DNA of 64,000 nucleotides from CAZBRS01 sp964494475 (GCA_964494475.1 CAZBRS010000023.1:1-64000); one strand, 5' to 3'; positions 26,195-35,175 are shown, counted from the stretch's first letter. Made by a program: numbers and translations. Notes: a model not told the origin generated them from the letters alone.

Positions 26195-29100
26195 CTACGC
26201 CTCGACCAGCAACCGCGCGCGGCGCCGGAGCAGCGTGTACAGCACCGGGATCAGCAGCAGCGTGAACACCGTCGACGCCGCCAGCCCACCCACGACCGCG
26301 CGCGCCAGGGGCACGTTCGACTCGCTGCCCTCGCCCACGCCGATGGCCATGGGCAACAGGCCGAGCAGCGTGGTCAGCGTGGTCATGAGGATGGGCCGCA
26401 GGCGGGTGCGGCCGGCCTCGACGATCGCCTCGACGGCGGACAGCCCCTGCGCCTGCTGCACGTTCGCGAACTCGACCAGCAGGATGCCGTTCGACACCAC
26501 GATGCCCACCATCATGATGACGCCCATGAACGCGTTGACCGACAGCGGCGTATCGGTGAGGTAGAGGGCCAGCACCACGCCGATCATGCCCATGGGCACC
26601 GAGAACATGACGATGAAGGGCTCGAGCAGCGAGCGGAACTGCGCGGCCAGGGCCATGTAGACGAGCATCAGGGCCAGGAGCAGCGCGGTGAACAGGCTCT
26701 TGAAGCTCTCGGCCTGCTGCGCGCGCTCGCCGCCCAGCCGGACCGTGAAGCCCCGGGGCAACTCGATCCCGTCGAGCTTCGCCTCGAGCTCGGCCGCCAC
26801 GTCGCCGAGGGGCCGGTCCTTCACGTTGCCGGTGACGTGCACGACGCGCTCCTGGTACTTGCGGTCGATCTGGATGGGGCCCACCGACGGCGTCACCTTC
26901 GCCACGGTGCGCAACGGGAAGCGATCGTGGGCCTTGGTCGTGAGCGGCAGGTCCTCGAGGTCGGTCAGCGTGTCGCGGTCGGAGTCCTGCAGGCGCACCA
27001 CCACCCAGTACTCGCGCCCCGTCACGGGGTCGGTGAAGACACCCGGCACGTTCACGTTGCCGGACACCGACGTGAGCACCGTCTGCGCCACCTCTCGCGT
27101 GGTGAGGCCGAGCCGGGTCGCCTTCTCGCGGTCGATGTCGATGCCGAGCTCGGGGTACGTGTCCTCGCGGCTCACGCGCACGTCGGTCGCGCCGTCGGTG
27201 GACTCCATGGCCGCCCGGACCTGCCGCGTGAGGTCGCGCGCCACCTCGACGTCGTGGCCGAGGATCTCCACGTCGAGGGGGGCCTCGGCGCCGAAGTTCA
27301 TGATGCGCTGCACGATGCCGCCCGTGTCGATGGTGACCTGCACCCCGGGCAGACGACCGGCCAGCTTCGCGCGCACGCGCTCGGAAGCCTCGCGATCAGT
27401 GAAGGGCCGAAGTTCGGGCGCCACCAGGCGCACGCGCACGTTGCCCGCGTGGGGGCCCGAGTTGCCTCCGAACATGGCGCCCATGCCCGCCTGGCGCACG
27501 CCGCAGTCGGCGAGCACCGCGACCAGGTTCTCGCGGCCCAGGGCCTCGACCACCACGGCCTCGATCTCGTTGACCATCGCCGAGGTGGCCTCGACGCGCG
27601 TGCCCACCGGCGCCTTCACGCCCACGAAGAACTGCGACTCGTCGGTCTTGGGGAAGAACTCGGTGCCCAGCCGACCGAGCAGGTTCATCGACCCCGCGAA
27701 CGCGGCGGCGATGACCACCAGGACCAGCAGGCGGTGACGCAGCACGGCCCGGAGGACGGCGGCATAGCCGGCATCGAGGGCCTCGAAGGCCAGGCGCCAG
27801 CGCGCCAGCGCGCGGTCACGCAGACGGGGCGAGTCGACGCGGTGGTCCCCCTCGGGGCGCACGAAGCGCAGCGTGAGCGGCGGAATGACCGCCATGGCCA
27901 CGACGTACGAGGCCGCCAGCGCGAACACGATGGTGACGGTCAGGGGGATGAACAGCTGCTTCGAGATGCCCGTGAGAAAGACCACGGGGAAGAACACGGC
28001 GATGGTCGCGACGGTCGACGCCAGCACGGGCATGGCCACCTCGGCCGTGCCGTCGGCGGCGGCCTGCAGCGGCGACTTGCCCCGTGAGCGGTGCCGGAAC
28101 ACGTTCTCGAGCACGACGATCGAGTCGTCGACCAACCGCCCGACGCCGAGCGCCAGGCCGCCGAGGGTGAAGATGTTCAGGCTCTGGCCGCCCACGAAGT
28201 ACAACAGGATGAACGTGGCCAGCATCGAGAGCGGGATCGACAACCCGATGACCAGCGTGGAGCGGAGCGCGCGCAGGAAGAGTAGGATCACGAGCACCGC
28301 GAGCAGCGCGCCCATCAGCGCCTCGTTGACCAGGCTCTTGACCGAGTTGCGGATGTAGGTCGACTGGTCGAAGGTCGGGGTCAACTCCACGCCGGGCGGC
28401 AGGCCGTGAAGCTTCGGCAGCGACGCCAGCACGCGATCGACCACGTCGACGGTGTTGGCGCCGGGCTGCTTGCGCACCCACAGGCCCACCCCGCTCTTCC
28501 CGTTCACGCGGAACAGGTTGGTCTGCTCCTCGGCGCCGTCGACCACCTCGGCCACGTCGCGCACGAAGACCGGGCTCGCCGGGTCCGCACCGAGCTTCAC
28601 CACCAGGTCGCCGAAGCGCTCGACCTCGTCAATCTGCGTACGCGCGAACACGTTGTAGTCGACCGGCCCCACGCGCAGGTTGCCGGAGGGCAGAAGGAAG
28701 TTCGCGTTCGAGAGGGCCCCGACCAGATCGCTGGCCGAGAGGTCACGCGCCTCGAGGGCGTCGCGATCGGCCAGCACCTGGATCTGGCGGACCGCCCCGC
28801 CCGTTACGGTGGCGTTCGACACGCCCGCCACGTGCTCGATCTGGGGCTGGATGACGTTGTAGGCCAGGTCGTACAGGCCCCGGTCGTCGAGCCCTCCCCC
28901 TGAGAGCGTGAGCCCGACCACCGCGAAGTTCGTCATGTCCATCTTGATGACGAACGGCGACTGCGCGCCCTGGGGCAGCGAGCTCATGATCTGCTGCACC
29001 TTCTGCACGCAATCGGAGGCGCCCACGTCGACGTTGGCCCCCCAGCCGAAGTAGGCCCGCACCGTGCCAATGCCCTGGCGCGACGAGCTCTCGATGTAGC

Positions 29101-29329
29101 TTATGTTCGGCACCGACGAGATGGCGCGCTCGAGGGGCATGGTGACCGAGGCCTCGATGTCGCGAGGCCCGGCGCCCGGGTAGACCACGCCCACGATCAC
29201 CATGGGGATGGTGATGTTCGGGAAGAGGTCGACGGGGATGCGCTGCAGCGACTGCACGCCCAACACGATCACGGCCAGGGCCGCCATGAGCACGGCCACC
29301 GGGTTCTTGAGCGCCGCGCGGGTCAGCAT
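26195..29329 (-). CDS. RND-family efflux permease (HAE1/AcrB-like), first system
   Basis: A 1044-residue inner-membrane transporter with the usual two repeats of six membrane helices and large periplasmic loops. It opens LKNPVAVLMAALAVIVLG and includes IPVDLFPNITIPMV. TM4 contains GRLVDDSIVVLENVF, with the two proton-relay aspartates of the family; the TM10 position of AcrB Lys940 reads VVSNGILLVEF, without the lysine, as in many HAE1 relatives. Together with the upstream MFP and TolC genes it should form a tripartite proton-driven pump spanning both membranes. Its ATG is separated by one base from the MFP stop. The substrate cannot be told from sequence. Confidence 0.93.
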   Translation of the reverse strand: MLTRAALKNPVAVLMAALAVIVLGVQSLQRIPVDLFPNITIPMVIVGVVYPGAGPRDIEASVTMPLERAISSVPNISYIESSSRQGIGTVRAYFGWGANVDVGASDCVQKVQQIMSSLPQGAQSPFVIKMDMTNFAVVGLTLSGGGLDDRGLYDLAYNVIQPQIEHVAGVSNATVTGGAVRQIQVLADRDALEARDLSASDLVGALSNANFLLPSGNLRVGPVDYNVFARTQIDEVERFGDLVVKLGADPASPVFVRDVAEVVDGAEEQTNLFRVNGKSGVGLWVRKQPGANTVDVVDRVLASLPKLHGLPPGVELTPTFDQSTYIRNSVKSLVNEALMGALLAVLVILLFLRALRSTLVIGLSIPLSMLATFILLYFVGGQSLNIFTLGGLALGVGRLVDDSIVVLENVFRHRSRGKSPLQAAADGTAEVAMPVLASTVATIAVFFPVVFLTGISKQLFIPLTVTIVFALAASYVVAMAVIPPLTLRFVRPEGDHRVDSPRLRDRALARWRLAFEALDAGYAAVLRAVLRHRLLVLVVIAAAFAGSMNLLGRLGTEFFPKTDESQFFVGVKAPVGTRVEATSAMVNEIEAVVVEALGRENLVAVLADCGVRQAGMGAMFGGNSGPHAGNVRVRLVAPELRPFTDREASERVRAKLAGRLPGVQVTIDTGGIVQRIMNFGAEAPLDVEILGHDVEVARDLTRQVRAAMESTDGATDVRVSREDTYPELGIDIDREKATRLGLTTREVAQTVLTSVSGNVNVPGVFTDPVTGREYWVVVRLQDSDRDTLTDLEDLPLTTKAHDRFPLRTVAKVTPSVGPIQIDRKYQERVVHVTGNVKDRPLGDVAAELEAKLDGIELPRGFTVRLGGERAQQAESFKSLFTALLLALMLVYMALAAQFRSLLEPFIVMFSVPMGMIGVVLALYLTDTPLSVNAFMGVIMMVGIVVSNGILLVEFANVQQAQGLSAVEAIVEAGRTRLRPILMTTLTTLLGLLPMAIGVGEGSESNVPLARAVVGGLAASTVFTLLLIPVLYTLLRRRARLLVEA

Positions 29330-29330
29330 G

Positions 29331-30413
29331 CTACTTCGGGCCTCCGACCGCCTTGACCTCGGCCCCGTCGCTCACGAGCTCGCGTCCCGCCACGATCAAC
29401 ACGTCGCCGTCGGCCAGCCCGCCGAGGACCTCGACGCGCCCGTCCGGGAGCGTACGCCCGAGCTCGAGGACGACGGCGACCGCCCGGTCGTCGCGCACCA
29501 CGAACGCGCCTCCGTTGCCATCGTGGCGGGTCACCGCGGAAGGCGGCGCGAGGATCGCGGCCTCGACCCGATCGATCCGCAACGTGGCGCGACCGAACAT
29601 GCCCGGCCGGAGCGCTCCTTCGGGGTTGTCGACGCCGATCTCGACCGGCAACGTGCGCGTGGACGTTTCGAGCGCTGGAGCGAGGCGCGTGATGGCCCCG
29701 GCGAACGAGCGCCCGGCGAACCCCTCGACCGCCAACTCGACGGCCGCCCCGACCGCCAGCCGCGGCACGTCGGGTTGGGGCACCGACGCCTCGGCCTTCA
29801 GGCGGACCACCTCGCCCACTTCGAAGAGCGCCGGTCCCTGGGGCCCCACCAGGGTGCCCACCTCGACCCGCCGCTCCAGCACCACGCCGTCGAAAGGCGC
29901 GACGATCTCGGTGTAGCCGAGGTTCGTGCGCGTCATCTCGAGCTCGGCGCGAGCCGCCGCCACCTGGGCGTCAGCTACCTGCAGGGCCGTCGTCGCCGCG
30001 TCGAGCTCGGCCCGGGCGATGTACTCGCCCTGGCTCAGCGCCTGCGCGCGACGCAGGGTGTCGTCGGCCTGCTTGCGCGCGGCCAGGGAGGCCGTCAGGC
30101 GCGCCGCCGATTGGGTCTGCTGCTCGGTGAGCACGCCCCGCTCGACCAGCGCGAGGCGTTGGCCCTTCGTGACCGGGTCGCCGCGCTCGGCCTCCCAGGC
30201 CAGCACGTAGCCCGAGGCGCGAGAGAGCACGCCCGCCTTCTGCCAGGGCGCCAACGTCACCAGATACGAGCGCGTGACATCGACGCTCTCGCGCTCCACG
30301 ACCCAGGTCTTCACCTGCCGGACGCGCTTGGCCGGTGGCCCCGGGGGCGCCTTCTCGGCCGCACACCCGACCGCCAGCACCGCGAGCGCCCAGAACGACC
30401 ACCACGTCCTCAT
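29331..30413 (-). CDS. RND efflux membrane fusion protein, first system
   Basis: A 360-residue periplasmic adaptor of the HlyD/AcrA type. It begins with a lipoprotein-like signal (FWALAVLAVGCAAEK). A barrel-sandwich/lipoyl half (SRASGYVLAWEAERGDPVTKG) leads into a helical hairpin (about 90-165, LSQGEYIARAELDAATTALQ), the second lipoyl half (IVAPFDGVVLERRVEVGTLV) and beta-barrel domains. It links the RND pump to TolC. Its start overlaps the TolC stop by four bases (30410-30413) and its stop is one base from the RND start, giving a tightly coupled set of three. Confidence 0.93.
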   Translation of the reverse strand: MRTWWSFWALAVLAVGCAAEKAPPGPPAKRVRQVKTWVVERESVDVTRSYLVTLAPWQKAGVLSRASGYVLAWEAERGDPVTKGQRLALVERGVLTEQQTQSAARLTASLAARKQADDTLRRAQALSQGEYIARAELDAATTALQVADAQVAAARAELEMTRTNLGYTEIVAPFDGVVLERRVEVGTLVGPQGPALFEVGEVVRLKAEASVPQPDVPRLAVGAAVELAVEGFAGRSFAGAITRLAPALETSTRTLPVEIGVDNPEGALRPGMFGRATLRIDRVEAAILAPPSAVTRHDGNGGAFVVRDDRAVAVVLELGRTLPDGRVEVLGGLADGDVLIVAGRELVSDGAEVKAVGGPK

Positions 30414-31777
30414 CGAAGCCCCTCCTCCGCTGCCGCAGCGCAGGCGCCCATCGAACGGCGCCAGGCCGCCCTGGCCGTCGCCACGTCGAGCCGCGCCCTC
30501 ACCAGGGCGGCCTCGGCGTTGGCCGAGGCCGCCTGCGCGTCGAGCAGCTCGACGTAATTCCCCGAGCCAGCCTGGTAACGCCCCTGGGCCAGATGCAGAG
30601 CCTCTCTCGCGGCCGCGAGAGCCGCCCGGACCGGCGTGAGGCGCGCGCGCGCGTCGCGCAGCCGCGCTGCCGCCTGCAGCACCTCGGCGCGCAGGGCCAC
30701 GTCGGTGCCATCGAGGGTGGCCCGGAGGCCCGTGGCCAGCGCGCGCGCTTCGCGGACCTGGTGCCGCGTGGGCAGCACCGCGAGCAACGGCACGGTCAGC
30801 GTCAGGCCGGCCGCCCAGTTCCAGTAGCGCCACTCCGACAGGCTCGTGCCCACGTCGGTGAACGAGGCCGACAGCGCCAGCGTGGGCAGCAGATTGGCGC
30901 GCAGCGTGCGCACCACCGCTTCCTGGCCCTCGATGCGCGCCAGCAGCGCCTGGCGCTCGGGCCGCGCGCCCAGCGCCTGGGCCATCGTCGCCTCGTCCGC
31001 GACCCCGGACGAGGGCGCGGTCCCGTCCTCCGCCTCGGAGGGCTCGGGCGGCCAGACGACCGCGACCTCGAACCACTCGCGCGCGCCCATGGCCGCCAGC
31101 AACCCGACGCGGGCCACCGTCGCGTCGTCGCGCGCGCCGAGGAGCGCGGCCTCGGCGCTCTGGAAGTCGGCCTCGGTGCGCAACACGTCGATCTTGGGCC
31201 GCGAGCCCGCCGCGAAGAACGAGCGAGCGCGTTCGGCGTGCACCCGGGCCTGGTCGCGGGCACGCTCGGCCACTCCCACCATCTCATCGGCCGCGAGCAC
31301 GCCGTGGTAGCGCCCCACGACCTCGTGGCACACGGCCAACCGCCGGACGGTGAGTTCGGCGTCGGCGGCCGCGGCCGACGCCTCGGCCTGGTCGTTGACC
31401 CCGGCCGTGCGACCGAAGTCGTACACGGGCTGGGCCAGGCTCAGCGAGAAGTTGTAGGCGTTGTACGACGTGCCCGTGGGATCGGCCAGCGTGAACGACG
31501 CGGGCAGGAACCCAGGTCGCGGCGAGGTGTTGCCGGTCTGGCGCGCGTACGAGACCGCCGCCGAGAGGGAGGGCAGGTACGCGGCCTCGGCCACCCCCCG
31601 ACGCGCGTCCGTCGCGTCGACCGCCGAAGCGCCGACCCGCACGGCCGCCGCGTCACGCAGCGCGATCGCCACGGCCTCGTCGAGCGTGAGCACGCGGGGC
31701 TCGGCCGCGGCCTCGCCCGCGAGGCATGCCAACGCCACGAGCAGCCGCAGCAGGACAGGTTTCGAGACACCAACCAT
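30410..31777 (-). CDS. TolC-family outer-membrane efflux protein, first system
   Basis: A 455-residue outer-membrane channel. The signal peptide (VLLRLLVALACLAGEAAAE) is followed by the two-fold repeat of the OEP family (LTLDEAVAIALRDAAAVRVG; QPVYDFGRTAG; then LTVPLLAVLPTRHQVREA and GNYVELLDAQAASANAEAAL). It is the first gene of the TolC-MFP-RND-TPR/PEGA-Cys-rich series on the minus strand. GGAGG lies eight bases before the ATG. Between the helices it carries an acidic insertion (PEPSEAEDGTAPSSGVAD). Confidence 0.92.
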   Translation of the reverse strand: MVGVSKPVLLRLLVALACLAGEAAAEPRVLTLDEAVAIALRDAAAVRVGASAVDATDARRGVAEAAYLPSLSAAVSYARQTGNTSPRPGFLPASFTLADPTGTSYNAYNFSLSLAQPVYDFGRTAGVNDQAEASAAAADAELTVRRLAVCHEVVGRYHGVLAADEMVGVAERARDQARVHAERARSFFAAGSRPKIDVLRTEADFQSAEAALLGARDDATVARVGLLAAMGAREWFEVAVVWPPEPSEAEDGTAPSSGVADEATMAQALGARPERQALLARIEGQEAVVRTLRANLLPTLALSASFTDVGTSLSEWRYWNWAAGLTLTVPLLAVLPTRHQVREARALATGLRATLDGTDVALRAEVLQAAARLRDARARLTPVRAALAAAREALHLAQGRYQAGSGNYVELLDAQAASANAEAALVRARLDVATARAAWRRSMGACAAAAEEGLR

Positions 31778-31859
31778 CGGGAGCGCCTCCGGAGCGCCGT
31801 CCGGGGGACATTACACCAAAGGAGCCCGAGCGTCGACGGGCCGACGCAGGAACTGGCCC

Positions 31860-31888
31860 TTCCCGTCGGCCGACCATGGGCGTAGAAT
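31860..31888 (+). promoter_or_regulatory. Possible promoter of the small membrane protein gene
   Basis: TAGAAT (31883-31888) matches a -10 at five of six positions and ends 21 bases before the ATG. The -35 counterpart TTCCCG at 17-bp spacing is poor, so this would need an activator or be weak. Confidence 0.25.
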
Positions 31889-31909
31889 CAACGCGTTACC
31901 GGAGGATCG

Positions 31910-32428
31910 ATGGGTCTGCTGTACGCTGCTCTCCTCACCGCCCTGCTCGTCGGCGTCCCGATCCTCTGGATCCGGTACAAGCTTCGCGGGCCGCGCGCCC
32001 GGATGCCGCGGGGGTTCACGGGGCTGGTCCGCTTCCGCTCCAGATCCTCGGGCCCCAAGGAGTTGGCCGACGAGCTCGCCCGCCGGCTCCGCGCCCTCGA
32101 CGCGCCCCACGTGGTGAGCTGCGGCCTTGCGGGCCCGCCGGGGCCCATCCGCGTGGCCGTCGAATACCGCCGCGACCGCAACGTCTCGGGCCTGCGCTTC
32201 GCCGTCATCGTGCGGCGGGGCAAGGACGCCCGCGACGCCATCGAGCTCGAGGTCCGCGGCTCGAGCGCGCGCCTGTTCGGCATGCCCCGCGAGGCCAGCC
32301 GGCAGGTGCTGGAGGCCCTCGCGCGGGCGCTCTCGGGGTGGGTCCCCGACCCGCAGTGGTCGGCCGACGGACGAACGTGGAGAGAACGAGCCTCCCCCGA
32401 TGTAACGCCCGGGCATCACCAGGGATAG
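31910..32428 (+). CDS. Hypothetical protein with one N-terminal membrane segment
   Basis: A 172-residue protein with a strong GGAGGAT site before its ATG. An N-terminal hydrophobic helix (LLYAALLTALLVGVPILWI) followed by basic residues predicts an inner-membrane anchor with a cytoplasmic C-terminal domain (positive-inside rule). The rest is mixed alpha/beta (PIRVAVEYRRDRNVSGLRFA) and matches no family I recognise. It lies between two divergent efflux systems but is separated from both by promoters, so its involvement is unclear. Confidence 0.7.
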   Translation: MGLLYAALLTALLVGVPILWIRYKLRGPRARMPRGFTGLVRFRSRSSGPKELADELARRLRALDAPHVVSCGLAGPPGPIRVAVEYRRDRNVSGLRFAVIVRRGKDARDAIELEVRGSSARLFGMPREASRQVLEALARALSGWVPDPQWSADGRTWRERASPDVTPGHHQG

Positions 32429-32431
32429 GCT

Positions 32432-32482
32432 TCGACCGATCGGTCATTTCCGGTCGACAACGGTGCGCCGCGGCACTACATT
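32432..32482 (+). promoter_or_regulatory. Promoter with TetR-like dyads upstream of the second efflux system
   Basis: TCGACA (32454-32459), a 17-bp spacer and TACATT (32477-32482) form a good sigma70-like promoter 37 bases before the GTG start. The perfect palindrome GACCGATCGGTC (32434-32445) lies just upstream. Its left part also pairs across 12 bases with CGGTCGA (32451-32457), which overlaps the -35. Such dyads are typical of TetR/AcrR-type repressors that control efflux pumps, but no such regulator gene is in the window. Confidence 0.5.
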
Positions 32483-32519
32483 CGCCGCGAGCGCGTGAAC
32501 CCTCGCTGGAGATCGACGC

Positions 32520-33827
32520 GTGAAACGGACCCTGCTCCCGCTGCTCCTCGCGCTGGCCGTGGCGACCACGGCCCGAGCCGAGACGCTCTCGCTCGACGAG
32601 GCCCTCCGGCTGGCCGATACGAACGCGTTGAGCCTCGTCCAGGCCCGCCTCGACGGACAGAAGGCCGGCTACGACTACCGTGCGGCGCTCGGCGACTTCG
32701 GTCCCAAGCTGCAGACCAGCCTGCAATACCAGCGCTGGGACAAGGAGCTGCGCTTCACCCTCGACCTGCCCCCCGAGGTGGCCGCTCTGGCCGGCGACCT
32801 GGGTGACAGCGTCATCCGCAAGCAACACACCTACACCTGGGGCGTCACGGTGCTGCAGCCCCTCACCCCCCTGTGGACGGTGTGGCACGCCGCGCGCATC
32901 GCCGACCTGAACCTCGACGGTACGAACCTGGCCGAGGTCGTCGAGCAGCGGCGCGTGCGCCTCGCCGTGCACGAGACCTGGTTCGGCGTGCTCGGCGCCG
33001 CGCGCGAGGCCGCGGTGCTCGCCAAGATGGAGCAGACCGTCGAGGGCCACCGCAAGCGCACCGCCGACTTCGTGGAGGCGGGCCTGCTGCAGCGGGCCGA
33101 CCTGCTGCGGGTCGAGGTGCAACTCGAGCAGGTACGCCAGGGCCGGGCGCTGGCCGAGACCGGCAGCGACATCGGTCGAGAGCAACTCGCCCTGCTGCTC
33201 GGCCGCCCCGTCGGTCCTGACGTCGCGTTGATCGAGCCGCCCGTGCCCGAGCCCACGACCTGGTCCATCGAGGCCGCAGCCGAAGAAGCGCTGGCCAACC
33301 GCCACGAACTGCAGCGCGCCGAATTGGCCGTGCGCATGGCGCGCCTCGGCCGATCGCTCCGGCTGATCGACTTCGCGCCCAGCGTCTCGGCGCTGTTCAA
33401 CTACAGCCGCGCCACGGCCAGCAGCTTCGGCGCCCCCGACCAGTGGTTCGTGGGCCTGAACGCCGAGTGGACGCTCTGGGAGTGGGGCAAGAGCTACCAC
33501 GGCCTGCGCGCCAACGGCGTCGACGTGCTGAAGGCCGAGACCGCGGTGAAGCAGCTCACCGAGGCCGTGCGCCTCGAGGTGCGCGCCGCGTGGCTCGGCG
33601 CCCGCACGTCCCACGGCAACATTGCGCGCACCGAGCGCGCCGTCCAGCAGGCCCGCGAGGCCCTGAGGCTGCAGCTCGCGCGCTTCGAACAACGCCTGGC
33701 CCCCACCACCGACGTGCTCGACGCCGAGTCCGTGGTGCTGCAGGCCGAGAAGGATCACGCCGGCGCGATCTACGGCTACGCCCTGGCCCGCGCGCGGCTC
33801 CTCGACGCGATGGGGAAGACACCATGA
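32520..33827 (+). CDS. TolC-family outer-membrane efflux protein, second system
   Basis: A 435-residue channel read from GTG 32520 (GGAGAT eight bases upstream) with a signal peptide (TLLPLLLALAVATTARAE). The repeated OEP domains are clear (LSLDEALRLADTNALSLVQA; LLQRADLLRVEVQLEQVRQG; RLAPTTDVLDAESVVLQAEK). It opens a TolC-MFP-RND operon. The stop TGA 33825-33827 overlaps an ATG by four bases (ATGA), but the copy of that ATG continuing into the MFP gene lies beyond the N gap; removing the duplicated 55 bp and the Ns restores direct coupling. Confidence 0.92.
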   Translation: MKRTLLPLLLALAVATTARAETLSLDEALRLADTNALSLVQARLDGQKAGYDYRAALGDFGPKLQTSLQYQRWDKELRFTLDLPPEVAALAGDLGDSVIRKQHTYTWGVTVLQPLTPLWTVWHAARIADLNLDGTNLAEVVEQRRVRLAVHETWFGVLGAAREAAVLAKMEQTVEGHRKRTADFVEAGLLQRADLLRVEVQLEQVRQGRALAETGSDIGREQLALLLGRPVGPDVALIEPPVPEPTTWSIEAAAEEALANRHELQRAELAVRMARLGRSLRLIDFAPSVSALFNYSRATASSFGAPDQWFVGLNAEWTLWEWGKSYHGLRANGVDVLKAETAVKQLTEAVRLEVRAAWLGARTSHGNIARTERAVQQAREALRLQLARFEQRLAPTTDVLDAESVVLQAEKDHAGAIYGYALARARLLDAMGKTP

Positions 33828-33858
33828 ACGTCCTGGCCCTCACCCCCCGCCCCTCTCC
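33804..33858 (+). repeat. Left copy of a 55-bp duplication flanking scaffold gap 1
   Basis: Identical base for base to 33959-34013. It contains the end of the TolC gene, the MFP start and the first part of a palindromic repeat. Exactly 55 bp on each side of a 100-N run suggests a k-mer contig overlap that was not merged. Confidence 0.95.
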
Positions 33859-33958
33859 NNNNNNNNNNNNNNNNNNNNNNNNNNNNNNNNNNNNNNNNNN
33901 NNNNNNNNNNNNNNNNNNNNNNNNNNNNNNNNNNNNNNNNNNNNNNNNNNNNNNNNNN
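33859..33958. other. Scaffold gap 1 (100 N), probably artefactual
   Basis: A run of exactly 100 Ns between two identical 55-bp copies. Collapsing the Ns and one copy (155 bp) makes the TolC stop and the MFP start overlap as ATGA, the same coupling used elsewhere in the window. Confidence 0.95.
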
Positions 33959-33978
33959 GACGCGATGGGGAAGACACC

Positions 33979-35175
33979 ATGAACGTCCTGGCCCTCACCC
34001 CCCGCCCCTCTCCAGTGGCGGCCCTCTCCCCCCGCCCCTCTCCCGCTTCGCAGGCGAGGGGGGTGCTGATGCTCCTCCTCCTCGCCGCGTGCTCCACGCC
34101 CACCGAGGCCGATCCCGACACGGCCCCGAAGACGCCGCGCGTGGTCGTGCGCCCGTTGGCGCTGCAGGCGTGGTCCGAGCAGCTTCGCGTGCCGGCGACC
34201 GTCGTGCCGACCGCGCTCGTGAGCGTGCTGCCCGAGACCCGGGGCCGGGTGCGCGAGCTGCACGTCGACGAGGGCGACGAGGTGGCCCAGGGCGCGCTGC
34301 TGGCCGTGCTCGACACCGACGACGTCGACCTCCAGCGCCGCCAGGCCGCCGGGCAGGTGGCCATGGCCCGCGCGGGGATGGCCGCCGCCACGGTCAACCG
34401 CCAGAACCTGGCCCGCCAGCTCGAGCGCTTCGAGGCGCTCAAGAAGGCCGGCTCTGTGGCCGACGCCGAGTACGACAACGTGAAGGCCGGCTTCGACGCG
34501 GCCGAGGCACAGCTGGGGCTCGCGAGGGCCCAGGTCAGCGTGGCCGAGGCGGCCCTGGCGACCGTCGACGAGGCCCTGTCCGACGCACGCATCACGGCCC
34601 CCATCGCCGGGCTGGTGGTCAAGCGCTCCCTCAACGTGGGCGACGAAGCCATCCCCCTGTCGCCCGTTCCGTTCTTCGTGCTCGCCAGCGCCGAGCCGCT
34701 GTATGTCGAGGGCAACGCCCCCGAGCACGTGCTCGGCCGCCTGCGGGCCGGCATGCCGGCGCGCCTGACCTTCGACGGCCTGCCCGGCGAGGTCTTCGAG
34801 GGCACGGTCAAGCTGATCGGTCCCACCGTCGATCCGCTGGCCAAGACGGTGCGCGTGCGCGCCGAAGTGCCGAACCCCGTCGTCGAGGGGCGCCGCCGCC
34901 TGGCCCCGGGCCTCTCGGGCGTCATCGAGCTGGTGCCGGCCGAGGGACGCTACTTCGTGCTGCCCCTCAACACGGTGCGCCGCCAGGAAGGCGAACAACT
35001 GGTCGTGCTGCTGGTCGACGAGAGCGGCAAGGTGGCCGAACGCCGGCTCACGCCCCTGCGCAAGGAGGGCCTCACGTTCCTGGCCCTCGACGGCCTGGCC
35101 GAGGGCGAGCGCCTGGTGCTGTCGGCGCCCAAGGACCTGCAGGCCGGCGCCGCCGTCGACGCGCAGCCCGAGTAG
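33979..35175 (+). CDS. RND efflux membrane fusion protein, second system, with repeat-derived N-terminus
   Basis: A 398-residue lipoprotein adaptor of the HlyD/AcrA type, linking the RND pump to TolC. The lipobox is good (LMLLLLAACS, Cys at 38). Lipoyl halves (PETRGRVRELHVDEGDEVAQ; ITAPIAGLVVKRSLNVGDEA) flank a helical hairpin (about 110-195), followed by a beta-barrel. The first 28 residues (LTPRPSPVAALSPRPSPAS...) are encoded by the genome's palindromic repeat, which has inserted just after the start codon and lengthens the signal-peptide n-region. An internal GTG at 34063 preceded by GAGGGG could be used instead but would leave a signal without positive charge. The duplicate start at 33824 belongs to the collapsed sequence. 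Confidence 0.88.
   Translation: MNVLALTPRPSPVAALSPRPSPASQARGVLMLLLLAACSTPTEADPDTAPKTPRVVVRPLALQAWSEQLRVPATVVPTALVSVLPETRGRVRELHVDEGDEVAQGALLAVLDTDDVDLQRRQAAGQVAMARAGMAAATVNRQNLARQLERFEALKKAGSVADAEYDNVKAGFDAAEAQLGLARAQVSVAEAALATVDEALSDARITAPIAGLVVKRSLNVGDEAIPLSPVPFFVLASAEPLYVEGNAPEHVLGRLRAGMPARLTFDGLPGEVFEGTVKLIGPTVDPLAKTVRVRAEVPNPVVEGRRRLAPGLSGVIELVPAEGRYFVLPLNTVRRQEGEQLVVLLVDESGKVAERRLTPLRKEGLTFLALDGLAEGERLVLSAPKDLQAGAAVDAQPE
33991..34062 (+). repeat. Palindromic repeat family member within the MFP start
   Basis: Two tandem segments read CCCCGCCCCTCTCC and CCCCCGCCCCTCTCC. The second can pair imperfectly with GGCGAGGGG (34053-34061) around a CGCTTCGCA loop. This is the same style of CTCACCCCC...CTCTCC palindrome seen at 719-758 and 2109-2147, here translated as LTPRPSP. 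Confidence 0.6.
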
